Below, piece after piece: positions 11,041 to 23,852 of a stretch of 64,000 nt of DNA (its first letter is position 1; each line of letters begins with the position of its first letter). The translations under genes were made by a program, and so were the position numbers. The notes beneath the pieces were generated by a model, which saw nothing but the letters and a program-made list of their open reading frames with translations, ran no database searches and was not told where the DNA came from. Source of the DNA: Galerina marginata (taxonomy: Eukaryota > Basidiomycota > Agaricomycetes > Agaricales > Galerinaceae). The stretch is from NCBI GenBank assembly GCA_023014335.1, contig JAECYW010000032.1, forward strand, positions 248,001 through 312,000. The letters run 5' to 3'.

Positions 11041-13480
11041 CCTTGCTCGATCTTGCGAGAAAAGGCGGAGATCAGTCAGTATGGGGACGCCACAGGTTAA
11101 CTGGAGAATGGACAGCGAGGACACTTTGTGTGGTGTGGAAAATTCAGAAATTCGGAAAATCGTTGGCTGATGCGGGCACAGCCACCGGCAGCCGGGCATA
11201 TCAAATGCCGGGACTTGACCTGATTATCGACTATGCTCACCTTTCCTGTCCACCTCTCTGATCACTTCATCGTTGGCTGTCTCTATTCGTAGCTCCTCGC
11301 GAGGGTCATTGCTTCCTCTTCAAGCTCGATTCATCGGGCAATCATCGATCATTCTCAGGCTCCTCGAGACTGGAGAGTCGAGAATCTGTGGTTTCGCGAG
11401 ATCTGGAGGATAACACTCTTTCTCTGTGCTTGGCCATCGAGTGCATGTAGCCGCTCGATACAGCTAAGCTCTAGTGCGCAGTACTCAGTCCTGGTCCCGG
11501 ACCTCTGCTTATACCTATCGATACTTGGACTTATATCGGTGCTCTTTTGAGCACGCCAATTGCATCCAGCCTTTCGTTATCTCATTCACACCGGACTCAG
11601 CAACTAGTGCTTTTCGAAAAGGCGTTGATCGAAGCCCTCAGTCGATCCGCCCCAACCCCGATGGCTCGCAATACTTTTCGTCATTCTCTAGCTCCTCACC
11701 TTCGTATGTGGACGGCCCACTTCCTCTCGGCCACTTTCATTTTCTTCTGTGACCCATGCTTTAATCTACCCACTCGTTCCTTGTACTCCTCTTAGACTAC
11801 CGCACGGCGTCAGGCTCAGTGTTCATCTCGGCTTGCACAAGACCACAACGAACTTTATCAAAAAATCATAACCCTTCGAACTAGGCCGTGCGCCTTGAGC
11901 GATGGTACAGTTTTTTATGAGTAGAGTCTTCACCCCGATCGCTTTCGAGCACCTGTCCTCCTTTCGTCGTGCCACGTTTACCGTACTCGAACGTCGTTGA
12001 TTGCATTGAACCTAACAATGTCTATATCTCAAGCTTGATTCAGACGGCTCGGTCGCGCTCGGCGCCGACGAATGCTCTATCCACAGTTCTTGCTCGCCAT
12101 TCCTTTGGGCGAGGTGAGTACGATTCGTATATAACCGCCTCCGCTAACATACGATCACTCAGAGTAGCTTTTTGTGTTTGATCTGATCTACCCTTCGAAG
12201 GCAGGGCCAGTGCCCTGCATCGATTGTGAATCAACGAGAAGAGAGTTTCTAACCTACAAGTTGGAGGATAGCACCTGTGTACTTATCTCTACCTTGCAGG
12301 TCACATAACCGTTGGGTGTATGGAGCAGTTCGCCTCTCTAGCCACTACTCTCTACGGTTATTTTCCGGTGTACGTGGCTTCTATCCGCCTTTCTTGAATG
12401 CCAAACTGTTAACGGCATTGAAGAAAGTCAGGAAGTACTTCTATGCGCAGACCACGTTCTCTGGCGAGAGCGGTGGTGGTTAGTAATTGGTTTGTATACT
12501 TTCGCTGAACCTGTTTAATTCCCATCTCTAGTTCCGCAGTTTCTATCGTACAGAAGCACGATCTTGCTCCGCTCGAATTTCAACTTTTTCATGATGAGCC
12601 GCTCTTCAAAGTTGCCAATCGAACGAAAACCACTCCCTGCTCGCTGAAATGGCTGTACCACATGCTCTTCAGTGTTACCACTGGTCATCAACGCTGGTAA
12701 ATTTGAATGTGTTCTCGTCAGTATGTATTTCTCCTCTTATTCGTTCCAATCCGTTCTTCTCACCCTCTTTTAAATTTCTTCCACACCGAAACCCTACTTC
12801 GAATTCGTGCCTCTGAATTTCATTTTGCCAACGACCCAGCTATGTTTCTCCACCTCTCATTTCCTTTATTTTCCCCTTGCAATTCCCGTCGCGGAAATGG
12901 CAAGTGTCATGGATGGGCTATGGCTAGATATTCTCGCACGACAGAACGTTCGAACTACTACATGCCATCATGCTGTTCACCACGCACCTTCGTGTCCACG
13001 TTGCAAGCATGATTGTTGTGGATGGAAAGCGAATTCTGTCGTCCGTGTTATCTGTTCGAGAAAAATTTCCCCGTATTGTGGTGTTATTTTTTGCATTGGT
13101 TTGTTCGCCCTTCCTTAAAGCGGTATTCGTGCTGCTAAACGGTAGCCACTACCACCATTTGTGTATAACCCTTCTCTGAGAGTCTCGTCTCGATGTCAGT
13201 TGATAGATGAACGTATTCGCCCTTCCATTAACGTTACTGTTAGAATAATTATTTAAGTGACGGTCTGACATTTACACTAGGCACCTCCAACCTTGAAGCG
13301 TCAAAAACCTACTTTTGTTTATTATCTCAGTTCTCAATATTCTGACTAGAGAGTCGTGGTTTGTTCATCAGTCCTTTGGGTGGTGGCATACATATTGAAT
13401 TCAGATCTATGTATGAAGTTACTAATATCAACTGCCAGGGAAGGCCTACTTAAGGTCCAGCACGTTTCAGCAACGCACCC
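11040..13480 (+). repeat. Beta block, copy 1
   Basis: It starts with 'agtatggggacgccacagg' (shared with 16.67 and 31.2 kb) fused to the end of R1. It then runs co-linear with 45.85-47.4 kb: 'gccgggacttgacc', 'tcctcgagac', 'gcttggccatcgagtg', 'ctagatattctcgcacgac'. It contains the GGCAT/ATGCC hairpin (11195-11209), a weak copy of the beta stem-loop (11860-11916) and an intron-like donor at 12114. No conserved reading frame was found. Confidence 0.65.
11860..11916 (+). other. Beta stem-loop, copy 1 (decayed outer stem)
   Basis: The inner hairpin AGGC-CGTGC-GCCT and the loop words 'cttcgaac' and 'gagcgatgg' match the other four copies. The outer stem keeps six A:T pairs plus GG:CC but has mismatches in the middle. 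Confidence 0.5.
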
Positions 13481-13930
13481 CGTCAAATGAGACCACGGTG
13501 TCCTCAGTTCAAGTTTATGCCCGCGCCTCAATGTTGAACGTCGACCGTTTGCGATCGATATGGTAAGTGTCCTTTCCCCAGAAGCAGATAGAGGACGGGC
13601 TTCTCAGATTCAAAGACACCATTTCCAGAGAATGCGGAGGTTGAACGTTCAACGCAGGGCCCAAGGTGGTAGGTGTCGCTGGAAAAGTAGAACTCGGAGA
13701 TTAGGACATGTAGACATGCAGCGGGTAACGAAACGAGGAAAGAATGGAACATTTAGGAAGAGATGAAAGCCGGGCAATGGCTGGAGATGAGGAAAAAATT
13801 CCGGGGAAAAAAGAAAAAGACTAGAGTAAGTACTTACTCCCCGATTTCCTATGTTCGTCACTAGCGACAAGGGTATCGGTGTGAGGTATCGGTGTGACGG
13901 CGCAGATGCGAAGGGCAAGCACTTGCTTCA
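13480..13930 (-). repeat. Block shared with 52.8-53.4 kb (upstream part of the repeat unit)
   Basis: Shares 'gaggttgaacgtt', 'taggtgtcgctggaaaag' and 'gggcaatggctggagatga' with 52.9-53.1 kb. On the minus strand both copies have open frames containing 'HVLLFQRHL', but neither yields a convincing complete gene. Either an eroded gene or a transcribed non-coding part. Confidence 0.45.
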
Positions 13931-15405
13931 GCCAGCACAGGCATGGGGGTGGGGTCGACGTCGCTGACAGTCGAAATCAATTGTCCAAGATCAAAGGGCT
14001 GGAATTTAATACTGGTGCCCGAGGCCACAGTTGCGGTTGGCGAACGGAAGTGATAGGGAAAGGAAGACGGCGCCTACGCGCTGACGCTGCAGCTGCAGCT
14101 GCAGGCAAGCAGGTCCTAAGTGGGGCATCTGCAAGAGCGGGAAAGCGCGGGCTTGAGGTTAAGCTTGGGGTGGAGCTCGAAATCGAAATTGAACTTGAGC
14201 TTGAAATTGAGGCGAAATGGGTCGGATTGATCCGCCGACTTCATCGCACCTGAAGAAAAACAAAACAAAAAATATCATGAGAACTCCACCTCAAAAAAAA
14301 AGTTTGACTATGCACGTACCAATGCAGTCTTCTTCCTGGCTTGACCCGTCGCGAGCCTGAGCCAGAGCGCGATCACGACTACGAGCACCACCATGGACCC
14401 TGAGTGCCAGTGAGGTGGCACAAAGAAAACCGTGAGGTTAAATCTAGCTCCAGCTTGCACCTGGGCTGAGAACAAGGAGTGCTAGGACTAGCAGCAGCAG
14501 CAGCGCCAACGGCAGGCAAGCAAGGGACGTCCCTGCCACCAGCGCGAACGGGCAGCCTGACCAGCAACTGGGCCATGGGTATTGAGGATCGGGTACGTAC
14601 ACGTAGGCCCGCGTTTGAATTTGAGTTCCGCGAGGAGACGCCGGGCTGGCAGTTGACTCCAGTTCCGGTTCCGGTTCGGGATGTTAGTGGGTCGCTAGAA
14701 AAAAATGGACGTTTACGAGAGGGTCGAGAGGGAGAGGAGAGGAGTAGGACGTGTGTGACGCGAGAAGGAAGATGTGGGGGACGTGGGACGTTATACGGGC
14801 AAGAGGCGAGGAAGAGGGCAAAGGAAGAGGGAGGGGGAAGGGGCAGGAGAAAGAGAAGGAGAAGTGGGCGCGTGCGGGACGACGGGAAATTCTTCAGCAC
14901 CACCATGCTCAAGCGCCAACCGATGACCGACGCGATACCCGCGTAATCTAGCTCCATCACCTCCAGTCGCAGACCGTGAGCTTGAGGTCGACTTTGGTGT
15001 TCGAGGCTTAAATCTCGATGTTAACGTTGAACGTTGAGGACTTGACGGCAGGCCCGCTCGAACTCGTACCAGGCTCCGGGAATCCTGGACGGCGAGGGCG
15101 GCGGGTGGCTGAGCCCGCACCTCTTCCTCCTAAATCGAAAATATGAACGACAATGCAACCCCGTCCGGGAACAGCAGAGGTGCTAACCACCAGCACCAGC
15201 ACCATTGCCGGGGCAGGGGAAGGGGAAGGGGAAGGGAAGGGTAACGACTTCCAGCTTAGGTCTACTTCAGCTTGAGATTCGACTTCGAGCATGGGTCGTG
15301 CTTGATGAGGCCAGCATTAGGCGGAAAGGCACAAGGCGCAAGAGAGGTGGAGGTGGTTCGAGCTCGACCACGAGAGCAACTGCCTTCGTATGCGCCTGAC
15401 TGAGC
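13930..15405. repeat. GC-rich block, copy 1
   Basis: Same order of motifs as 53.8-56.0 kb: 'gagcttgaaattgag', 'cctgaagaaaaacaaaac', 'tatcatgag', Ala/Leu-coding GCAGCAGC runs, 'gacgcgagaaggaag', 'ttgaggacttg' and 'ctcgtaccag'. Long overlapping open frames on both strands are what a GC-rich, stop-poor sequence gives; none is preserved between copies. Confidence 0.55.
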
Positions 15406-15985
15406 TCAGTGTCATGGGAGACAGTGACGGGTTCGTTTGCTCGTTTGACATGCGCTGGGCATTAGCTGGACTGCGGGAATGGGACCCCGGTGTGGAGAAG
15501 ATGCCACCCTAGGGGGCAGGTCGTCTGATATGAGGAACGTCAGAGCTGAAGAACGAAATGAGCAGCGATAAGGCAAGGGAGAGAATGACGAACCAGATTT
15601 TGTCAGTCAACGTTGGTCAAACTTATCTTCGACTCTCAACAGAGCTAGGGCATCCTTATCCTCTTCCTCACTCCCGTTTGTTTCCTCTTTCTCCTTCGAA
15701 GCTGGGAGCCCGCAGGAATAAGCATCAGCAGGCGCAGAGAAGTCGGGGTCGACATCGCCGTCAGTTCCGCTGGCCGGGGCTCAGGTCGACGAAAAAACCA
15801 TAAAGAAGCAAACCCGACGTTCTAACCCGCGAAAGTGAACCAGTATAGCGAAGGCGAGTTGTGCCGAGACCTGGGCGTTGGTTGTTCAGTTCAAAAAATC
15901 GGATGAAAACGGCGGGTTGATGGCGACCGGCACAGCCACTGATGAGATAGCCGCAATCTAATCGGCTTAGTTGGTAATTATCGAT
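15406..15985 (+). repeat. R1, copy 2
   Basis: Very close to 1-530: 'gactgcgggaatgggaccc', 'gatgccaccctaggggg', 'aggcaagggagagaatgac', 'gagcccgcaggaataagc', ending in 'cacagccactgatg' and 'gcaatctaatc'. Confidence 0.8.
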
Positions 15986-17342
15986 GGAGCCCCATCGTCT
16001 ACCTCTTCCCTACCGCCTACGCCTGTTCTTGTCACGCTGTCGGTTCTATGTACTTCATGCACCTTCTCATACTCATTCCAAGTTTCACCGCTCCTGGAGT
16101 AACCGAGCTCACCGCTGAGCGCTGACGCGCTGACGTCTCAGAGGATCAGGTCAGTCAATTGCAACCAACCAGCCCGGTCCAGTATGGGTTAGACGCTGAC
16201 AATCATAATCATTTTCAATCCGTATTCAACGTAGAACCTCGACCGCCAGTGCTAGCAATTTGTCTATTTCCCAGTTTCGACGTTTTCCCCCACTGGCACT
16301 CAAGCCGTCCGGGCACGTTACAGTTATCGACGTCCCTAACCCACCATTTAGCTTTAGCTCAGAGTCAAGTATCACGGCTTTCGGCACTCTCTATCATGAA
16401 ACGTGCGTGCATCCCACTTTCCCTTTTCCTTTTCCTTCTGTTCCTCAGGCTTTTCGTACTCCGTTTCGTTGATCGTTGAATGGGCCGTTTTAATTTGGCA
16501 CTATATCTTTCCTCATTTATTTTTTCTCCTACATTCTCCTTCTCCTTCTCGGTCTCGCGACGTGTGACGGCGTTATGTCTCCCTTGATCATCACCCTTTA
16601 CAATTTTGCTTTACTTTCACTTCATTCACGTTCCTCGCTTGATTTTACGAGAACGAGGGGATTAAGTCAGAGTGGGGACGCCAAGTTCGGACGTAATTTA
16701 CTCTTTCTCTCAGCCTCGTGGTGTACTATACCCATGCAGGCGCTACTCGTAGTCGGGCGAAGAGTTCATACCTGTCGCTGTGCAGCTTGTGCGCTCCCCT
16801 CATTATTATCGTTCTCGTTCTTGATCTCGTCCGTCCTTATTTTTATTTTATTTAATCGGTTTCCGAGCCACGTCTGTGTCTCTCCTTCCTTCCGTTCTTT
16901 CCTTTCTTGTTACTCGAAGATTTTCTCCTCTGCGACTGAATTCGAATTTCGGAGTCATGCCCGTGATCCCCCTCAGCTCTCGACGAGTTTTCAGGCGCCT
17001 AAACCCATCCATTTTCCCCTTTCATAAGATACAATCCAGACATCGCGGCCTTTAGCCGATCGGACTCTCACTAAGACCTCTTCCTCTCGGCTTGGGCTGT
17101 TGAGCTATTGATTTCATAGGCTTTTTCCCAAGCCTGCCAGTTTCCGTAGATGCCTTAGTGAAGTCCGTAAAAGCATCTAAACAGTTGGTCTAGAGCGCAC
17201 TGTTAGTCCATTTTTTTCTCCGCTGTTCTTCTCATTCATTCTCTTAAAGCGTACTCCTCGATTTTCTTACCCTCGCTAATTTTAGATATAACTACTCAAT
17301 AAACTGAAACTAGATATGCAGGCGTTGTGCAGGCGTTTGAAT
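15986..17342 (+). repeat. Alpha block, copy 2
   Basis: Shares 'tgattttacgagaacg', 'gtcagagtggggacgcc', 'catgcaggcgctactcg' with 31.1-31.3 kb and 'ccgatcggactctcacta', 'gccttagtgaagtccgt' with 38.95-39.1 and 51.7-51.8 kb. No gene recognised. Confidence 0.65.
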
Positions 17343-17575
17343 TTGTCGACGTCTCCTACTCATGAAGGTGGCTTTGCTCCCCTTTCCGCTAAAACCTGTC
17401 TGAAAGGCAAGAAAAACCTGCAGGAATGAAGAAGGGTAAGAAATCGCCTCAAGGTCGAAGCTTCCAACTTCTGCTGACCTTCCAGAAAACCACTGAGCTT
17501 GGTGCTCGAAAGCGAGTACGAAAACGACGCGGCTGTTCCCCTAAACAATGAATAAGAAGTACCCCAGGAAAGCAA
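17343..17575 (-). pseudogene. ARF-like gene remnant (last two exons)
   Basis: On the minus strand this aligns with the last two exons of the ARF-like gene at 39.3-39.45 kb: 'SYSLSSTKLSGFLEG', then the intron and 'FSCLSDRF' where the 39-kb copy reads 'GLSWLLERV'. One base is lost in the last exon, bringing a stop early. The upstream exons are absent, so only the 3' end survives. Confidence 0.6.
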
Positions 17576-18540
17576 ATGTAGCTAATGTGCGGGAATGGAA
17601 TGATAATTCACCATCCATCAGATTGTAATTATTGATCACCACCGAAATACCACCCAAGTCATACTCTACAGCCAGTTCAGCGAGTAAATAAAGTAGCGCA
17701 CGGTTGGAGAACTTTGACGAGCGAGTGGGTAACGCAAAAGGTCGAACTCGTAGCTCAGCAAGAGCTCGGACCGTGTTTCTGTAGAATTAAACGAAATCAG
17801 AGAGGTACTAATGCCGAGCTCAATTTGTGGAGAAAGATATTTAAATAATAGGAAAGAGAACGAAACTGACGGAAATGAATCAGGAGCAACGAGAAATTCG
17901 TACTTCAGACGAGCCGAGACGAATTGAGAAGAATATCAGCGGGAGAAAGAGGCCAAAAAGCGAGAGAAGAAGAGAAAAACCATCACGCGATCGTATGACT
18001 GCAGCACGGAGACAGAGTGCAGTTGGCTGCTTCAGCTATCAAGGGCACAGAAGTTGGCCTGACGTCTAAGTCGAAGTAGTTGAGAGCTGGAAATCAAGTA
18101 TCGTCAATCAACTATGGTTTATCGAATTGATGATTAAAGCGAACCTTGAGGGAGGAGCACCAAACATTAAGCAACTAGCATTGAATACACCGATGATGAC
18201 GGAAAACTGGACGACGAGCAGGGGCCAGTCGGGCGGATTTCAGGCCAGGAGCAGGACGGGATACGCGCTAATGATGGACGGTGATGATGGTGCTTGTAAG
18301 GCGATCAAGATCCGAGTTTGAGTTGAGTTTTGCAGCGAATGTGGTTTCTAAGGTCAATCCATCATCCAAGTAGAAATTCAGAGCGGCACCCAGGCACAAG
18401 GGTGAAGACGGGGGCGGAATGAATTAAGGGACGAGGGTGGCCGGGCGACTCTGAACTCGACACGAGCTGGAGTTGGAGCGAGTTGTAGTTCGAGCTTGAC
18501 CACGAGAGCGATTACCTTCATATGAGCCTGACTGAAGTTT
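17576..18540. other. No recognised gene
   Basis: AT-rich, purine-rich stretch between an ARF-like remnant and R1. Only short open frames with biased composition; none resembles a known family or recurs elsewhere in the window. Confidence 0.5.
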
Positions 18541-19220
18541 ATGTCAGAAGACAGCGTCGTGCTCGCCTGCGAGGCTTCCATGCGCTGGGGACTGGCTATT
18601 TCAGTCTGCCTTCCTAGTGGGCAAGTCTTCTGATGCAGGGAATGTTAGAACTGAAAAACGAAATGGGACAGGAGGGAGAATGACGAACCAAAGCTCGTTT
18701 TTACATACGCTAGGGATTGGCTGCACTGCGGCAATGGAGCCTCGCGGCCTTCCGATGCGGGGAATGTTAGAGCTGACGAACGAGATGAGACCCGACAGCG
18801 TAAGGGAGGGAGTGACGAACCAAACTTCGTGATTGGACGCTGGTTAAACTGACCTCAATTCCCAGCAGAACTTGCCATCCCCATTCTCGTTGTATATCCC
18901 GTTCTCTTCCTATTCCTCTCTTCCGAAGCTAGGAGCTAGCAGGAATGGGTAATTGTGCTTTAGCAGGCGCACTCGGCGCGTCTACATCGCTGTCAGTTCT
19001 GCTGGCTAGGGGCCATGTCGACAATAAAGCCGTAAAGAGGCCAACCGGCCGTCCGAATCCGCGAATGTGAACCAGCTTCATGGTAAGCGAAGGCGAGTGG
19101 TGCGGAGACCTGTGCGTTGGTTGTTGGGTTCAGAAAATCGGATGAAAACGGCGGGCTGATGGCGGGCACAGCCACTGATGCTCCCGCAATCTAATCGATT
19201 CTCATGTGCTTGACCTGAAC
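18540..19220 (+). repeat. R1, copy 3, with an internal partial duplication
   Basis: The first part of R1 occurs twice in tandem: about 18560-18690 and 18690-18835, both with 'gggaatgttaga', 'gaacgaaatg/gaacgagatg' and 'tgacgaaccaaa'. Then follow 'gctaggagctagcaggaat', 'gtccgaatccgcgaatgtg', 'cacagccactgatg' and 'gcaatctaatc'. It is cut at 19221 by transposon A. Confidence 0.75.
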
Positions 19221-19345
19221 GTATGGCATATATAGTGTGCAAAAAATCGGAGCCATTTTTCACGCAGGTAAACGGGAATGTTTACACAGGTCTTCCTCTA
19301 GAACGCAATTTTTTCCACAGGTTGGAATGTTGATACGCAATTTGT
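19221..19345 (+). repeat. Left terminal inverted repeat of transposon A
   Basis: Matches the reverse complement of 25996-26120 with scattered differences: the same order of 'ttcacgcaggtaaa', 'cacaggtcttcct', 'tttttccacaggttgg'. Confidence 0.8.
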
Positions 19346-19849
19346 GCACAAGCTGAATATTCTAATTTTACACAGGTTTGGTTAATGTTTATTTCTCCGT
19401 AAGTTGCTAGGGCTGATAATGATACACATGTAGAGTTTCGAATGGAATTCACACAGATTTTGTTGAAGCTCCATTCACACCGGTTGATCGTCACTCCACA
19501 TGTTGCGGACTTTGGTTTTGATTACCGGTGGGATTTAGAGCCTTCAACAACATCCGAACAGTCTATAAACGGTAATGCGCCACATAGGATGCCTCCAACT
19601 TCTAAACCCATAGTACCAATGCTTGTAAATATCTATCTATGCATAATGGTCAAAAATTGCTCATACAAGTGGGTCCTTGAATGGTGAAACGTGGATTTTA
19701 GGGCTATCGAGGACTATTACCAAACATGGAGGATAGTTGCTTCCGTCCCCGTGATAGTTTCCTTGCATAAAATTTCGAGCTTCTCACGATTCTTCCTTTC
19801 CTTGTTCCTTCATTCCCTCCCCTCCCCTCCTCTCTCCTCCATCCCCAGC

Positions 19850-22800
19850 ATGGTACACTTCTCAGAGCTTGGGTGTTGTGTCAATAAGCAGTGCTCGAGT
19901 GGATGTACAAGGTTTTACCCCCGCAATGGAGAGTCGGACGCTAATGCCCTCCCTATGATCTGCCTTTGTGGCTGTCGTGGTAACCAGCATGTCGTTCCCG
20001 ATTCCGTTCCAGTCAATGTGTCGCAGGCGACTCATGGCCCCAGTGTAAGTCTGTTATAATTGACGTCTCAGTATATTGAGCACTTCAAACAGCTCAATAC
20101 CCCTATCAATACCCCGAACACGGTTCCAAGTAACGGTCCTTCAGTAAGTCTGTTCCCTCAAGCTGGGCCTCCTATAATTACATTCTCCTTTGAATAGACA
20201 GTCTACAATAATCACACGGTCCCTACAAATACCCAAGCCGGCGTAAGTCCTTTATTTGTATTTCTTCACTTGTTTATCGAGATCTACTGCCGTCAAATAG
20301 ACCGCCAGCAACACAGCTTCTTTTAACAACTCCGCGGTATGTCAACCTGTCTCTTTTGATGTAGGGCGCATTCTAACACTCTCTTAGCCTACCGACACCA
20401 CTTATACCGCATCAACACAGCCCAGCTCAGGTCGGGATGAAGAATCGGCCTCTGATGCTGCCAAGTTGAAATCGTTTCTGGATGCTTCAAAGGCACGCAA
20501 CCAGCGACGCGCAGAACAGGGGGCAGATCAGCCACGTAGCATGCCAAAGACGTCTTTCAATCCGGCTACTCAGGTGCATATCATCGTCAAGTCTTACGAT
20601 AACAAATTAAACTCAAAATCGATTGAGATTCACGGCCAGCAATGGAAGCAACAGACTCACCAGTCTGACAAGAAACGGAAAGGCAGACGAGCGGCGTCCC
20701 CTCCTCCAAAGCGTGCAAAAACCAACACGTCTTCATCGAAGTCTCGGTCAATGCTCAAGTGGAATGCAACCTTATTTCCCAAGGTATCCATTTTTGATAA
20801 GCCAGGTGCTCAAATTATTCAGCCGCAAGAACATCAGTACGTTTTTTATTGATTATTCTCATTTCCTTCACTCACTTGAATGCCTTAGTATGGATACGTT
20901 TAAGTTCTATGGCCACTGCCGCACTATTCAGTTACCGAAAGAACCCTCTCCGTCTGAGATCTATACAACGGTAGTATCAGCCTTCCCAGAATTTGGAGAA
21001 AGCATGAAGGCGTGGCGCCTTCTCTTTCGACAGGGGAAAGGGAGTGGCGCCAATGGAGTTCTTCGACTGCCGCTTCATCGCCTTGATTCGACGGCGCTCA
21101 ACCTCGAGGATCTTCAGTCGTATGTATTGGCTATATTCGCAGCACCGTGGATCAACTGACATTGTATGCGCTGTGAGGGCATGTGCTAAGTACCGGGCTC
21201 CCCAATATAACAGAACCTTTTTTATTCTCTTGCCTTCGGGAACACCAGATCTGGAAGTCGAAGGCTATGTACCGAAAGAATATACCGGCCGCAGCGATTC
21301 GGTCCTATCTGGGTCGGACGGGTCGGACTCGGAGAAGTCGGACGATCGCGAAATGTCTGTTGACCGTCACGAAAGTCACAGTGCTTTTGAGTCTAACAAG
21401 GTACGATTATCGCTTATCTTATCATCACCGACTGATCAAGTCTCTCTCACCGCAGTCCTCCACAACGCCTGCTTGGACTGGTCGGGCAGAAGATGATACG
21501 GATCCTCCTGCAGCCGATGATACCAAACTCGCTTCTGAGATGGTAAGTGACACAACACGCATTTACTATCATTGGAGTTGTCGAGATTGAATCCTATTAA
21601 CAGGAGGCCGATGGTGACATGGCGCAAGAGCATTCAGGCTACGATCCACATGTCGGAAATGAGGAGTATGAAGAGGCGATGTTAGAATTCAGTAAGCACT
21701 GCTACCCCTACCTTAGTTGTCTCTGAACTGTGGTCATATTCCAGAGATAACCTCTTGTGCGCCATTGCTCATGCGCAAATCGGTTAATGTCCGTGGGCCT
21801 AGTACTTCGGATAGGGGGCAGAAGCCAGTCGCATGGGTAAGCATTTTCATCATTAATCGGTTGCCCCAGGGATGACATATACATTCACTGCCAGTGGCCA
21901 AACCGTGCAACGGGAGCATACCGCAACATTCTTGCGCAACTCGAACCGCTCCAGAAGAGAGTTGAGAATCTGAAGTTCCGAACATTCTCCGATCCCGATT
22001 CCTTGAAGTCACTTGTTCAAGACATGGTTTCGAGTCTTCGGCCATCCCTCCGCTTTCTGTTTGACCTCAAGAACTTGAGGGATGAAAACGATCAGTCAGA
22101 CATGTTCCTGAGTCAGTTGGCAGAGGAATTCGCTCTTGGACCTTATGGTCTTGGGCCTGTCATCGAGCACCTCTTCCATATTCACTCGCTGTTGGTCGGT
22201 TGCTACACTGACCACTCAATGTCGTGTGGTGAGGTTTTGGTTCAAATTGAACAACTTAACGCTCTCAGTTTGCCTCTTTTGTCCCTCCTTGACGCGTTCC
22301 GCCGCTCCATTCACCGAGGACATTACGATCCACCTGGTATATCGGATTTGCAACATGTTCTTCATCGTCGAAGAAGCGCTTTCGAGGTATGAGATCAATC
22401 TTAGAATGTTGTAATACCACTTTACTAACTGACCCCTAAATCTAGGAAGCTGACGACGCACACCGTCTCCATGTTTTGAACCTCCAACTTCAGTTTGATA
22501 CGGTTGCAATGTTTCGTGCCGAACTCTTCAAGGATTTTGGGTCAGTAACCGAATATAAAGACCTTCACAGTATCAACTTTTACGTCGGTCTAAACGGTCT
22601 TGATGGCCTTCTTGGTATTGTCGAAGAATTTTTGGACTCCTTCAGTCTCGACGACCCACGCTACGAGGACTTTATGAATTTATTCTCTACCTTCTGTGCG
22701 ATCCTCGCAAAGAGAATTCTCAATCAATCCAAGGTCAGTTTAACTTTCATCCTTGATAGTCGTTCTAATATTTCAAATCTAGAGCTCTCGTAAAAGAAAA

Positions 22801-23747
22801 GGGAAGGACGGGAATCCGCCAAAGGTACGCTTTTTAATATATACATTCGTCTCGATATAATTTGTGATCCCCTCTCGTAGGATGAGCAGAAAGGTTATAA
22901 TACACGAAGCGCTAATAGTAAGGCTGATGGGAATATGTAATATCATTTCGATTGGTTCTTGTCTAGCACTCTGACGGATAAGAACAAAATTAATAGATCA
23001 GAATCGGATTATGCAGACAAGAGTGAGGAGTCTGAGCCGTCTGTCTATGAGTACAAACCATGTAAGTAAACGTTTATAATACGATCTATGCTCCCGGATT
23101 GATTGCCCACCCTTCCAGCGTCGGAAGAAAAGGCAAAGTTCCGTAATAAGCCTCAATTTCGCGAGGAAGATGGTATTTCTGCCGACTCCGATCATATGCC
23201 AACAATGGATGAGTTTTTTTCAGAGATGTTTCCTCCATGGTGGCGTCCTAGAACCCGTACAGAATACCCCAAGGCTGAGAAGAGACGTGAATATACCTCC
23301 AAGCATTCACCGCCACCCAAAAGCAAGCCACGTCCCCGCCCACGCCCACGCCCGCGTCCTCGCACTCAACCATCTGGGAATGGGTCCTCAAATTCAGTCC
23401 CTCCATCCGGTTTTCCTCAAAAACCAGCATCGCCTCTTCCCTTATTTGATCGCTTAATGAAATTATCGCTCGTGGGGGTTATGAAGCACATCGTAGAATC
23501 ATCTCCAGATAAGTCACTCACCTGGGCTTTGTTCATAGAGAAGTTTCCTACCGAGAGGCTTCAATACCGGGAGCTAAGACTCGTATGTCTCACCGTTCCC
23601 CTCCGAAAGACTGATTATTGACGTCCTTAACTTGCATAGCGCTGTCATCCTGACAAGCTCATCCAGGCCCAGGCCCCGCAGTTCTGGCAGGATATGTGTT
23701 CGGAGATAATCAAAGTTTTGAATGTTAAAAAGCCGAAGGACGGTTAG
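19850..23747 (+). CDS. Large companion protein of transposon A (17 exons)
   Basis: Exons 19850-20044, 20093-20143, 20198-20242, 20301-20336, 20388-20836, 20889-21119, 21178-21400, 21456-21542, 21604-21691, 21745-21836, 21895-22386, 22446-22733, 22783-22824, 22881-22936, 22967-23061, 23119-23582 and 23640-23747 join without a stop to about 1013 aa. The N-terminus is a Cys-rich knuckle ('CCVNKQCSSGC' then 'CLCGCRGNQH'), probably zinc-binding. Several mini-exons follow, then a basic linker, a segment beginning 'FKFYGHCRTIQLP' that resembles a ubiquitin-like/PB1 fold, acidic linkers, a helical region, a Pro-Arg tract and a C-terminal 'RCHPDKL' motif like the end of a J domain. Proteins of this layout are known as hypothetical genes in agaric genomes. 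The function in transposition is not known to me. The intron at 22937-22966 is only 30 nt. The exon 6/7 junction is the least certain. Confidence 0.7.
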
Positions 23748-23852
23748 ACTAGCATTTTATGGCGCTGGTGACGGCATTTGGTGTCATATGTTGATAATCC
23801 AATACATTCTTTTGTTTTACCAGCTTAGGCCCTCTCCTTTCTTACCATCGTC

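Noticed and set aside
14379..15120. Long open frames on both strands (for example 14379-14960 minus, 14479-14946 plus)
   Set aside because: GC-rich sequence with few stop codons; frames on both strands overlap, composition is biased (Arg/Gly or Pro/Ser/Leu) and none is preserved in the homologous block at 54-56 kb.
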